Below are positions 48,926-59,240 of a stretch of DNA of 64,000 bases, piece by piece; within the stretch, counting starts at the first letter, position 1, and each line of letters starts with the position of its first letter. A program made the translations under genes and the position numbers. Under the pieces are notes generated by a model. That model saw only the letters and a program-made list of their open reading frames with translations, searched no databases and was not told the origin of the DNA. The DNA comes from Siphonodentalium dalli (taxonomy: Eukaryota; Mollusca; Scaphopoda; Gadilida; Siphonodentaliidae), in assembly GCA_032622095.1 (NCBI GenBank), contig CP136069.1, positions 108,590,278 through 108,654,277 on the forward strand, written 5' to 3'.

Positions 48926-49678
48926 CACTGCGAAGTGAAAACATGCATGAAAAAAACTAGGCGGCCTGCAGGAATCCAATTCATGATCTCGGGAAGTTAA
49001 AAAAAACATTATTGTAAGGATGGTACCGCCTTCGTTCTCTCTCGGGCTACATGTATGTCTATGCAAGATAGCGTCACGCGGTTGGATACGTGATGTATAA
49101 CTTCTATATCTCATGCCAAAAACCAAAAAATAGGTTTGTTTCGGGTATTTCGGTTTCTGCATGGCAACCCTAAACTTTTTACCGACTACATATCTTTTCC
49201 CCGTACCAAAATAAAAACATAAAAGTGAAAAACTAATAAAGCGACGTTTCGTATAAACAAGGTGAAGTCCCATGCGACTTGCAGTGATACCGATATAATT
49301 TAGCATTTGCTGTACTCGGCAGTTCAGGGTAAAAATTATTTTCACATATTCTTATCTAATCACAATTCGGATGAAATGCATGCGTGTTTGGAATTGGAAA
49401 GGGGAAACGTACATGTATGCCTCTATATAATAAGTAAGGTTAGCGCAAGATAATCTGAGTAACGACAATAACACTGACAGTGACTAACTAAATTGAAAGT
49501 TTTGTTGAAAAAAACATACTGAATTCCAAGATGATTTAAATTGTTTTGTATGCTCGTTCGTTTTCTTTGATACACATTCGGTAAGACAATCAGCTGCACA
49601 TTTTGGTATTTGGCTCACACTATTGTGTATTAGCAATACAGTTCACGGAGACTGTCGATGGCGCTACCGTTTTACGTG
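48926..49678. other. No gene recognised
   Basis: The 152-codon minus-strand frame at 48887-49345 starts inside the adjacent repeat and shows no protein-family features. Confidence 0.45.
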
Positions 49679-49860
49679 GTGCATTTACTGCATTTCACCG
49701 CGGTACTAGCATTCGTTACCGTTGGTAATGCGGTGGGACGCGAACGGTCCGGTGGTACCTCAGTACCACACGGTAGTGCAAACGCGAATCGGCGGTATCA
49801 CGCGTTATTACACTGCGGAATTAATGCATGTACGCCGCTGAACTAACGCATGTACACCTC
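49679..49860. repeat. Second ACCGCGGT-rich, GC-rich segment
   Basis: TTCACCGCGGTACTAGC, GGTAATGCGGTGGG, GGTGGTACCTCAGTACCAC and CGGCGGTATCACGCG share the palindromic vocabulary of 42627-42971. CpG density is clearly above the surroundings. Confidence 0.55.
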
Positions 49861-50555
49861 GTTAAAGCAGGTCGCTTACTGTGAGCAGTGCTGTATATAT
49901 AGATGGAATTTACATTTGACACCACATTTAGAATTGCTATAACTATGTTTATAAAAAATATTCGGGTGTCTAAAACTTGGCGCAGGGCCAGATATTTTCT
50001 GACGCCCAGAAACAAACTGTCGACAGACTTAGTTTGTTCTGCATGACGAAAATAGTGCACATCACGGGATGTTTGTTTCGCCACTACATGGATATACAAC
50101 AATCCAAAGTTGAAAAAATTGTACTTGAATCAGATTACCAAAACATCATTCATAATATCGGAATAGTTAGCAGCGACCGCTATTCTAAAATTATATCAAG
50201 AATTCTGATCAATCGACAAGAAACAACGGCTGGTAGACCTACATGTATGTGCAGAAAATAGGTGCCCGTATATAATAATCGCAACAAGAGGGAGGCAGCT
50301 GTGGAAAGGTAGATTACGCCAATTTACAGCTATTGGCACTATTAACTGTATTGCCCGTGACCTCAATATATTATTATTAATAAATTTATTTAGTTTATTA
50401 TTAATAAATATTAGTCTTTAGAAATTCATATGAATATAAATCACCAGGACTACCGGTAGATATAGTAAATGTCTAGATAGGCTGACCACGTACACCAGTT
50501 GACTATTTACTACAGTGACATGCATAGCATGCATATGACCAGAGTGAATATCGGA
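49861..50555. other. No gene recognised
   Basis: AT-rich, with a local TTATTATTAATAAA palindrome cluster near 50370-50415. Short frames only. Confidence 0.45.
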
Positions 50556-50645
50556 CTCGTGCGCGCTGAACCCCAGATTTTATCGGGCCCGATTTATCCG
50601 GCAGCCGGATTTACCGGGCACAATCGGGGCCGTGTGCGCCGACAC
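50556..50645. repeat. GC-rich imperfect foldback
   Basis: CGTGCGCGCTGAACCCCAGA near the left end and CAATCGGGGCCGTGTGCGC at the right are imperfectly complementary. In the centre ATCCGGCAGCCGGAT forms a short hairpin. It is sharply more GC-rich than its flanks, so it may be a small MITE. Confidence 0.6.
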
Positions 50646-51149
50646 TTAATTTTCAACATACAGTTGCTTCGATCAATTTAGAGCTTTTAGAAGTTTAATA
50701 TTAGTATCGCAATTCGCAATGCTATTTGTGCATAGATAATTTTGTTTTTATTATTATTGTCACCTAGTCGGCACAGTATGGGATTAGATACAACGGCGCC
50801 CAATGGCATACCGATCTATTTCATCTGATTTTGCTAGAATCCATACATACCTTTTCACAAGAATACAGGGTAAATTGTGAGAATATTTGCGAGAATCTAG
50901 ATTTGGATTCTCGCCGAAATATAAGCACTGCGGTTTATGTTTTCAAAATGAGAGATAATTCTAAGATACCCTTTATTTCTTTAAATATCACTTTTTACGA
51001 AATAACGGCCTTGTCTAAAGAGTTACACCATAAAGACAAAAACTTTGCAAACTTATTGGACACTCAAAACTGCGATGACACATTGCTCATTTTATACGTC
51101 ATACTGTATGTGCATAGAAATGGGAGCTCTTAGAAGGGGTCCGACTAGT
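50646..51149. other. No gene recognised
   Basis: A 100-codon frame at 50831-51133 has no recognisable domain and no partner elsewhere in the window. Confidence 0.4.
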
Positions 51150-51203
51150 CAAGTAGTAGTCGATTACCGTACAGGTATCTGAATTTGCAGTTATTTTGTG
51201 TCG

Positions 51204-51712
51204 TTAGTGAACATTCAGACGACCATGATACAATCGTAAGTGGAGGCATCGGGACCTGACGAAATTACGGATAGTTTATTGATAGATACCGGTAGACTGA
51301 GGGGTCGTCATACATGATTTTTACGTACACATGTAACAGAACGAGAAAGAGAAATGCGGGAGTCGCACCGAAAGTTGGCAGCACCCAGAATCCCAAGCCA
51401 GTCACACATCCAAGCGGCTTCGACATTGTTTAACTTCGGTGATCACACAAAGCGTCTAACGACCATGACCAAGAAATCTAGACCTCTCGAGCAGAGAAGT
51501 CATCGGCTTTCTACATTTACAATGCGACAGCTATACACACAACTGCGATTACATTGCAAGTGGAAGTATCCAAGGATAAGCCACGATTTTGAATCTAAAA
51601 TCAAACAGTGCTTGATATTATTGACATTATTTTTTTTCTTGCGATTATGACGTCAGCTACTTCCTATGATGGAAATTCTTCCACTTACGAATGAATCATG
51701 GTCACCTTAGTG
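51204..51712. mobile_element. Harbinger-like MITE carrying 5S-derived sequence
   Basis: TTA (51204-51206) then GTGAACATTCAGACGACCAT and GATACAATCGTAAGTGGA form the left TIR. The right end is the degraded inverse (TCCACTTACGAATGAATCAT then GGTCACC). The same TIR bounds 52114-52522. The middle contains a minus-strand 5S-rRNA-like stretch that the 52117 copy lacks. Confidence 0.7.
51377..51460 (-). pseudogene. 5S rRNA-derived sequence, partial (copy A)
   Basis: Read on the minus strand it contains GATCACCGAAGTTAAACAAT, then CTTGGATGTGTGACTGGCTT, then GGGATTCTGGGTGCTGCC. That is the order of the 5S rRNA internal promoter (A box region, then C box) and the 3' half. The GGTTAGTA segment between them is deleted, and the normal 5' third is not recognisable. 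It is a relic or part of a 5S-derived SINE, not a functional 5S gene. Confidence 0.8.
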
Positions 51713-51715
51713 TAC

Positions 51716-51890
51716 CCTGCCGGACAAAACAAGTGTCCATTGGCACCGCTGTGAATTTGCCGTTTGGCCGCGGTGTCAGAGTTTGTAACAGCAGTTGAGC
51801 ACCGCGGGCCGAACAGCAAGTACACTCAGACACTGCGGCCAAACAGCAAGTTCACTGCGGCTGAAAGGCAACTACTCTCGTACATTATGA
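51716..51890 (-). mobile_element. Truncated copy of the GGACAAAAC-end element
   Basis: TACCCTGCCGGACAAAACAA and GTGTCCATTGGCACC repeat the TIR of 46221-47070. The rest (GTGTCAGAGTTTGTAAC through GAAAGGCAACTACT) aligns with the reverse complement of 46460-46560. The far end is missing. It sits inside paralogous segment A and is absent from segment B. Confidence 0.82.
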
Positions 51891-52113
51891 TATCATAGAT
51901 TGTTCCTAAAGCATGCGAATGACTATCCTACGGTCATTTCCAGCTACAATTTTTACGTACACAAGACTGCGATTACGCCGCAAGTGGAGATAACCAAGAA
52001 TACGCCACAATTTCGCATCTAAAATCAAACAGAGCTTGATATTATTTTATGACCTACGATTTTGACGTGGGCATGCGCAGTCCAGTTACTTCTTACGACG
52101 GAAATATGTCCAC

Positions 52114-52522
52114 TTAGTGTACCTTCAGACGACCACGATACAATCGTAAGTGGAGGAATCGGGCCCGACGAGATCGTGGATAGTTTGTTCAGACGATTGC
52201 GATGTCACATGCATTATGATATCGTAGGTTGTTCTAAATCATGTGATTGACTAACCTACGGTCATCTTTAAGTACACACGACTGCGATTACGTCGCAAGT
52301 GGAGCTGGAGGTAACCAAGGATACGCAAAGATTTCGTATCTAAAATCAAACAGCGCTTGATATTAATTTATGACCTACGATTTTTACGTGGGCATGCGCA
52401 GTCCATATTCCGGTTACATCCTACGATGTAAATCTTTCCACTTACAATTGTATCATGCCTTCGTGGTTGTCTGAAGGTACACAAGTTTACGATTGTATCG
52501 TGGTCGTCTGAATGTACACTTA
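52114..52522. mobile_element. 403-bp Harbinger-like MITE with TTA duplication
   Basis: TTA (52114-52116) then GTGTACCTTCAGACGACCAC at the left; the inverse GTGGTCGTCTGAATGTACAC then TTA (52520-52522) at the right. The right end carries two successive TIR copies (about 52437-52480 and 52486-52519). TTA duplications are typical of PIF/Harbinger transposition. No coding sequence is present. Confidence 0.82.
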
Positions 52523-52810
52523 ATGTTCACTTAGTGCAATGATTCATTGATTGTAACAGTTGTTGGTATCTTATCAATGGTTGCTGATTGAATATCAGCA
52601 AAGAAAGATCACCATATAGAACTGTGAACAGAATGACAATACGGGTCAATACCACATGCCATGGTCATGTCAGATGCGTTGATGGTGCATCGGATTTTCC
52701 AACATACATGTAATCCAAGTGTTCTGTTGTTTACATTTGCAAAATTGTCATCACGTTAAAAGTATCTATGCTTAGATTTTTAATAATGGAGTTCACAAAC
52801 ATGCGCACAT

Positions 52811-53050
52811 ATCCCCATACGAAAGTACCCCCCACATACCAAGTTTCGTCGAAATGCCGTGATATTCGGGCCTTTGACATTGAAATTACCCGATTTCAAG
52901 GTCAATGTCGCACGAGCAAATTAATAGGTCCATGTCACTCCCCGGCCGAAAATACCCCCACATACAAAGTTTCATCGAAATCGGCTCTGCCGTTTTCGTG
53001 TCCATCGATTACAGACAGACAGACACACAGACAGATCTTCCAAAATATAC
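52811..53050. repeat. Dispersed ACCAAGTTTCRTCGAAAT motif with GACAGACAGAC end
   Basis: CCCCACATACCAAGTTTCGT and CCCCACATACAAAGTTTCAT head two similar ~110-bp units. The second continues CGAAATCGGCTCTGCCGTTT and ends in ACAGACAGACAGACACACAG. Sequences of this form are common at the ends of repeats in many invertebrate genomes. Confidence 0.65.
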
Positions 53051-53073
53051 AATAACAGTAACAAAAAACTATA

Positions 53074-54989
53074 AGGCCTAAAAAAAAATACATTTGTTTC
53101 CGCTAACAAGCTGAAAAAAAATAGGGTAGGTAGGTAGGCTTAACTTTTTTTTTTGTTAACTTTTTTTTTCCAGTATCTTTAAAACTAACTGTATAATACT
53201 GGTCAATTACCTAAACTATGCACTTCTTAGCCTCAATCAGGTTAACCCAAATGACAGAGGAACTAGAAACTCCAATTCAATCTTTCATATGCTTCAATAT
53301 TTACATATATTCTAGTCTATATACTAATATAGTCTTTGATAATCCTAACATTTCCCATATGGTCTGGCGACAACTGGAGTCAGTCCACCACCACTGCACT
53401 GTCACATATTGGAGTGACCGTCTTGTACCGATCTCTTAATGATGGCTTCACAACCCCACCTTCTCCGCATTCAGTGAAGGATCTAGGTATTTTTTGGCAG
53501 GCCTTAATGTTTCCCACAACTCACAGCGTTTACCGATGTCCCCAAATTATAGAAATGTCCCCAAATTAGAAGACACATTCATTTGACAAAATGTCACCGC
53601 AAAATCACCCTTTTTGTGACCTGTTTGTTTGCGTATATGGCTTCATTTAACCACAACAAATCAACTTTCTAACTTTTTTCAGGTTCACATATACATGTAG
53701 TTAGATTAAATTAAATTATAATTGGAAATACCCATGATCAGTGTGTTGGTGGACTGCTTGGTGAACTTTCAAGCACCATACATCTATAAAATGGGTTTGT
53801 TGATGTCAAATGATCCAATATTCCCAAATGGTAAATTAATTGTGACCTACCGGTACAAAACTTGAATATATAAGGGTAACATAATTTGCTGAAAGCTGAT
53901 ATAAGCCCATGTTGCCAGGAAATGATGTGGGGGCCATTGGTTCATTTCTTTCACCTTTCATATGCTTCAGAAACAACCAGACAGCCCCCATTTTGGACTT
54001 AGTGTAAAAAAGCCCCCGTACCCCTAATAGTCACAATGGAGTACCCCCCTCCTCGCAAACCCACCATCTCGGTCCCCCAATATGTCCCCAAATTAGACTA
54101 ATCTAAAAGCCTGTTTTTGGGGACACCTGTTTTTGGGCAATGATATTCCAAAGGCATAACCTGAAGGCGGAAGGTTTGGGAGGGGTGACCCCCTGCTGAT
54201 GGTGGGGGTTCTCCCCCTGGAAATTTTTTGAAAATCCATTGCATTTAGAGCTAATCTAGATAATTTTGAGTCAGAATTTTGAATTTTACTGAGAGGTCAA
54301 TTTGATCAAGTTTTCAAGCATAACTTTGGAATTTTTTTTATATGTATGGATTGGAAATGCTTATAAGTTTATATTATCAGATATCTTTTGGTTTAATGGA
54401 TTATGCTTATCCTGCTTGAAATGAGACTTACCATTATCACTCTAATTCATATAATAGGCTATTTTATAAAATTAAAGTGAGACACATACCGGTACATAAT
54501 ATACTACATGTAGTACAGAAACAATGTCTATTAAGTTAGTAATTATTATTTATAGTACTACTCTCTATGTTAATTTTTCATTTAGTTATGAGATCCCACC
54601 TGATAACCAGGTTGATTCGATCAAATTGTTAATGTTCCTGTACTGTATTTGATTGAAATACTGAAGTCATAACAAACCTGAACTGAAACTATTTGAAGTT
54701 TTCACAGATGAAAGCTAAATAAAGCCAAACATACTTTACAGTATGATTCCAACTGTTAAACTTAAATCTTTTTGTAAACTTAAATTTCTTATGTCAATAT
54801 ATATAAAGGTTTTCATCTTGTTATGATATGAATTGGGACCTAAATTGAGAAGAAAAAAATTTTTAAATAAATTAAAAAAAATTTGGGTCCAATTTTTTGT
54901 GCGCAATGGCAATAAAAAGTTTAGGGTCAGGGGTTTAAAATAGGGTCGGTCGGGTTAGCGGAAACAAACGTCTTTTTTTTTTTAGGCCT
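53074..54989. mobile_element. 1.9-kb element of the AGGCC-TIR family
   Basis: The left end is AGGCCTAAAAAAAA followed by TTTGTTTCCGCTAAC. The right end is the inverse, GTTAGCGGAAACAAACG followed by TTTTTTTTTTTAGGCCT. Subterminally the left has AGGGTAGGTAGGTAGG and the right TAGGGTCGGTCGGG. The interior is T/A-rich, includes a GGGGACACCTGTTTTTGGG segment also seen at about 46571, and has no transposase frame. No target duplication is evident. Confidence 0.83.
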
Positions 54990-55007
54990 AAGTTGATTTC
55001 GTTAATT

Positions 55008-55390
55008 TGTTGCATTCCATATGCGGATGCATGCATGTGGGTGCCAGTGGAATATACCGGTATAGTTTTTCTGTGAAAAAAAGTTTTCCCAAGCCATAGG
55101 CTCATATACATGTAGGGCTATAGCGCCACCGAATAAATGCTCCCAAATGGAATCTATTTCAGTTAGTAAATAGAGTAATAAAATAACATGTTGATTTTGT
55201 TGCATTCCAAATCTACATACATGTATGTGTGGCAGGTGGGATTACACAATACAGTTTTAGTTCAATAAAGTGTTCCCACGCGCCTCCGATGAAAGAGAAG
55301 TATGAGCAATCCATTTTGACGGGCCAGTCCATTTTGACGGGCAATCCCCCAGTAAGTACAGATTCTTAGTGACCATCTGTGATATACAAT
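55008..55390. repeat. Tandem duplication, ~191-bp unit, two copies
   Basis: TTTGTTGCATTCCATATGC (55006) and TTTGTTGCATTCCAAATCT (55197) begin the two units. Both contain CATGCATGTGGGTGCCAGTG or the equivalent CATGTATGTGTGGCAGGTGG, ATAC-GTTTT and GTTTTCCCAAGC/GTGTTCCCACGC. Confidence 0.72.
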
Positions 55391-55475
55391 AAATTATATA
55401 ATGAAACGTTATTATAAAAGTAATAATGAGGTCAGTAAGAATCGTTTTCAGGTAGCTGAAGTTCATCATATACAT

Positions 55476-55808
55476 GTACTCTTGAGTACCGGTACCTAAT
55501 AAAAGTACAGGGTGGAATAATAGTACAGGTTGAAAAATGTTGCGTAACTGAATAATAGTACAAGGTGGAATAAACGTACAGACTGGAAATATTAGTACCA
55601 TACAACCCAACAAAACGCACCATCTGACTGATTTACTGATGCCATGAGACAGAAATACTTTTGATGGATAGCCAGGTCTGTGAATCTACAGTGTGCTGAT
55701 CTCCGTCAACAATCAGAGTTCATTTATCTATGAATTACACAATTTAAGATTGGTGAATTATTTCTTTTGGTTAATTTAATAAACGTACAGGACTCAAGAG
55801 TACAGGTA
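55476..55808. repeat. Small region with weak inverted ends and AATARTAGTACAGG units
   Basis: GTACTCTTGAGTACCGGTAC near 55476 is opposed by GTACAGGACTCAAGAGTAC near 55787. Between them AATAATAGTACAGGTTGAA-type units repeat about three times at roughly 30-bp spacing (55516-55600). It could be a small foldback element. Confidence 0.5.
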
Positions 55809-56630
55809 CAGCCCTTCGATTATGAGGTTTGCGATCACGCTCACGCACCATAACACGCCTGAAATTAAATCTTGGCGAGTAATTAATCACACTCCTCGGC
55901 AATATTCGGCGCACGATTGAAAATGGTTTTATGATAACGATCAACCTTGTTTGCTGGAGAAGACTGACGGACACGCCGTAAGTAATTGTTTTAAGTTTTG
56001 TGCACGCGCTAGAACATTCTTATAGTCAGGTGCGTTTAGAGATGTTGTCGCATTCGTCTGTAGGTCTGAGGGATTCTCGGCTAGATATTGTTACCAACAT
56101 GACATATTTAAATTAATCATCACCAACTTGACGTAATTTTGGTACCATGTGTTGCGTTCTAAAATAAAAGCCGCCCCGATAGAAGGCGAAGATGAATAGA
56201 AATCGAAACTTGAGTTCGCGGCAAACAAACATTGTTTTTAAAAATATCGATAGAGTTCATACAACTGGAAACTCTCACGTGGTTACGTGGTCTCTGGTCG
56301 CATTTCATAACAACTTACATCCAACGGAAGCATTATGATGCAATTCGAGAATGGAGTTTTAATTACTTCAATGTGAAGAATACATGTGTACAAGATGAAT
56401 CACAATGGTGATAAAATTTGATTTAATTTTGAGTCTTCGTTCGTCATTTTATACCCCCCCCCCCCCCCCCCCAAATATTCACCAAAATCACACGCCTGGG
56501 TTTCAGGTTAGGTGAGTGACCAACCACACTCCTGCATTTTACAGAATCTAAGGACTGCAGGTACCCGGTACTCAGAAAATTCCCAATGAAAGCTATTATT
56601 TGGCATATATACATGTATCACATATTAAAT
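55809..56630. other. No gene recognised; 19-base poly-C at 56454-56472
   Basis: Short frames only. The C run is uninterrupted and is the second such tract in the window. Confidence 0.5.
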
Positions 56631-56634
56631 CCCG

Positions 56635-56690
56635 TAGCCAAAGAAATAGTAATTTATGTCAGAGGGTCTGATCGGATTTAGTACCTTTAA
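56635..56690. mobile_element. Right end of a TTAA-AGGTACT element
   Basis: AGCCAAAGAAATAGTAAT, AGAGGGTCTGATCGGATTTA and GTACCT then TTAA (56687-56690) form the inverse of the left end at 47126. I see no matching left end upstream. Confidence 0.68.
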
Positions 56691-57179
56691 TTGCAAACGT
56701 CATCAATTCAAATAAAGTGCACACTCATTCTGAGACAGTTGACAACACAAGTGACAAAAGTAAAGAACCTGCATGTAGTTCATGTTGAGTCGTTGACAGT
56801 GGCCACTCATCGATCGATCGTAGGTTCCAGAACAAAAAGTTTCCGGTCACTTCCCACGTGGGATAACATTTCTTTTCGTTCGTATTCTCATTTTTGCAAC
56901 AACAAGCTAGTCAATAAGTAGACGATTACTGTACAGGTATCTGAATTTGCAGTTAGGTTAGTACAAGCTTTTTTGAATTCTGTAAACTGGCTGAAACTGA
57001 ATAGGTATTTCCGGGCAGCACTACTGTGTCAACAATTTGATTCAACCAATCACAGTGAGGAGAGTGTGTGGTCATTGTTTATCAACATAAATGATTGACA
57101 TGAATATGTAACCTGATGTGCTTTGTCTTGTGACACTTAATTGCTACAACATGGCGTCAGCACGCTTTGATCGAAACTT

Positions 57180-57278
57180 GGCAACACCCAGACTCCCAAG
57201 CCAGTCACCCATCCAAGTGCATGTAGGCCTACTAACCGGGCTTGCCATTGCCTAACTTTGGTGATCATACAAAGTGTC
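57180..57278 (-). pseudogene. 5S rRNA-derived sequence, partial (copy B)
   Basis: On the minus strand: GATCACCAAAGTTAGGCAAT, GGCAAGCCCGGTTAGTA, a 12-base insertion, CTTGGATGGGTGACTGGCTT, GGGAGTCTGGGTGTT. This is closer to 5S rRNA than copy A: both halves of the internal promoter are kept, including GGTTAGT and TGGATGGGTGAC. The 5' end of 5S is not recognisable. It could be part of a 5S-derived SINE or a captured 5S fragment. Confidence 0.83.
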
Positions 57279-57522
57279 TAATTACAGTGACCAAGAAATC
57301 TAGACCTCTCGAGCAGAGAAGTCATCGGCCTTCTACATTCAGATTCACAATGTGAACGCTACACACACAACTGTGATTACACTGCAAGTGGAAGTATAGT
57401 ATCCAAGCATAAGCCACGATTTTGAATCTAAAAACAAATGTCAGTGCTTGATATTGATATTTTTTACTTGCGAATTTGACGTGATCTAGCATGGTTACTT
57501 CCTACGATGGAAATTCTTCCAC

Positions 57523-58198
57523 TTAGTGCCACCGCAGACGCTACGATTAAAATCGTCAGTGGAGAAAATCGTAGGTGGAGAAATTGTAGCTTGCCCGCAG
57601 ACGCTATGGTGCTGCGATGTTTACAGCTACGATTTTATCCACGTGATCGATCACATGATAGCAAAACGTTAGACCACATTCTCCACATTATGCAACTAAA
57701 TACATATGCATGGCATGTTTCTAAATTTTCTAAACTAACAATTTGATGTTGAAAGTTCAAGTGAAATTGAATATTGTTTTTATTTTGACATTTTTGTACC
57801 TGTCAACTCAACAGGCTCAGCCGCCCCAATTGAATTTCAACAATTGCGACAGCCCTCTTCTCCTTGCCTGATATATGGTATAGGCATGCACTCCCTGTCG
57901 TGCCACATCTCCACCAATGTGGCCTCGTTTTTGTAAGTGCAAGAAGTTTGTAAACGTTGCGCCATTTTTGAATGTTTAATTTTCGTGGTATTTACAACAT
58001 GACCAGTGCGACAGTGGTCATGTGACAGCTACGATCGCGTGCGTTGCCAAGGTCACGCCACAATTTTCCTGGTAAAATCAAACAGTGCTTGATCGCTACG
58101 ATTTGGCTACGATATTGTCGTGGGCATGCGCATTGGATGCTTCCTCCTGCGATTTTCCCCACTTACGATTTTAATCGCAGCGTGTGTGGTGGCACTTA
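57523..58198. mobile_element. 670-bp MITE with TTA duplication (PIF/Harbinger-like), inserted in segment B
   Basis: TTA (57523-57525) then GTGCCACCGCAGACGCTACG at the left; the inverse (ATTTTAATCGCAGCGTGTGT then GGTGGCAC) and TTA (58196-58198) at the right. Both TIRs contain ATTAAAATCGT-AGTGG inward. Segment A has the uninterrupted sequence TTCCACTTACGAATGAATCA at 51678, so the empty site is visible and confirms the TTA duplication. Confidence 0.9.
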
Positions 58199-58639
58199 CA
58201 ATTGAATCATGCATGGTTGCCTTAAGTAGTGTACATTCAGACGACCATGATTCAATCGTACTAGTAAGTAGAGGAACCAAGCCCGACATGATCAGTCCTT
58301 CCCATGAGGAAAACACACAGAGAGCATTTATTTGCTCCCGTAATGCAGAAGACGGGTGTAATATGGCACCCATACGATACCATAATTGTACATGTAAGTT
58401 TGGTTTTTGCTCAAACCAAAAGTCATTGTGGAATAGACCTATGTCTAGTTACACTTTAATATGCCATAGTTGCACTGAGATGGTAAAGCATCGAAATAAA
58501 CCTTAAAATAGTTCAATATTGAACCAACAATTACAGTCTCCATTAGTATTTTGTGAAGAAGGACGGGTGCGAATTTTAGCACACGTGAATTGAAAATTAC
58601 GAGTGCATACGGGTTCGAGAGCAATCACTCCCGTCTCCT

Positions 58640-58981
58640 GGGAAGGACTGCATGATCGTCGATAGTTTGTTCGGACGCTTGCGATGTTGCATACATTATG
58701 ATATCAGAGATTGTTCCTAAAGCATGTGATTGACTACTGGCCTGCTATCATTGCAAGCTTCGATTTTTATGTACACACGACTGCGATTAAGCCGCAAGTG
58801 GTGATAACCAAGAATGCCACGGTTTAGCATCTAAAATCAAGAGCTTGATATTATTTTATGCCCTACGATTTGGACGTGGACATGCGCAGTCCAGCTACCA
58901 GTTACTTCCTACGACGGAAATCTGTCCACTTACTATTGCATTGTGGTTGTCTGAAACTCTGAATGTACACTTAAGCAAGTT
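58640..58981. mobile_element. Partial Harbinger-like MITE copy
   Basis: CGATAGTTTGTTCGGACGCTTG, CACACGACTGCGATTAAGCC, ATCTAAAATCAAGAGCTTGAT and GTCCACTTACTATTGCATTG followed by GAATGTACAC and TTA align with 52160-52522. The left TIR lies separately near 58232 (ACATTCAGACGACCATGATT), so the copy may be interrupted. Confidence 0.68.
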
Positions 58982-59240
58982 AATGTAACGTTCACTTAGT
59001 GCAATGATTCATTTATTGTTGTTGGCATCTAATCAATGGTTGCTGATTGAATATCACCATGTAGAACTTTGAACATAATGACATTGACAATACTCAATAG
59101 GCCTACCATGTCCATGGTTGATGTTTTGATGGTGCATCGAATTTTCCAAGTTTTCTGTTGTTTTCATTTGCAAAATTGTCATCACGTTGAAAGTATCTAT
59201 GCTTAGAAATTATGGACAGATGGAGTTCACAAATATGCAA

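Larger units (their letters stand above)
51150..52810. repeat. Paralogous segment A (partner: 56910-59240)
   Basis: Shared in order with the partner: TACAGGTATCTGAATTTGCA (51171), the 5S-like segment, AAATCTAGACCTCTCGAGCA (51474), GATTTTGAATCTAAAA (51587), GGAAATTCTTCCACTTA (51671), CACTTAGTGCAATGATTCAT (52529), CAATGGTTGCTGATTGAATA (52577) and AAGTATCTATGCTTAGA (52760). Different later insertions account for the length difference. Confidence 0.88.
56910..59240. repeat. Paralogous segment B (partner: 51150-52810)
   Basis: It carries TACAGGTATCTGAATTTGCA (56934), the 5S-like stretch, AAATCTAGACCTCTCGAGCA (57295), GATTTTGAATCTAAAA (57418), GGAAATTCTTCCACTTA (57509), CACTTAGTGCAATGATTCAT (58993), CAATGGTTGCTGATTGAATA (59034) and AAGTATCTATGCTTAGA (59190) in the same order as segment A. 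Length differs because of a MITE at 57523-58198 and further insertions. Confidence 0.88.

Noticed and set aside
48887..49345. 152-codon minus-strand ORF
   Set aside because: It begins inside an ACCGCGGT-rich repeat and has no recognisable motif or composition typical of coding sequence.
57180..57278. Functional 5S rRNA gene
   Set aside because: The 5' third is not recognisable and a 12-base insertion splits the internal promoter, so it is a derived sequence rather than a working gene.
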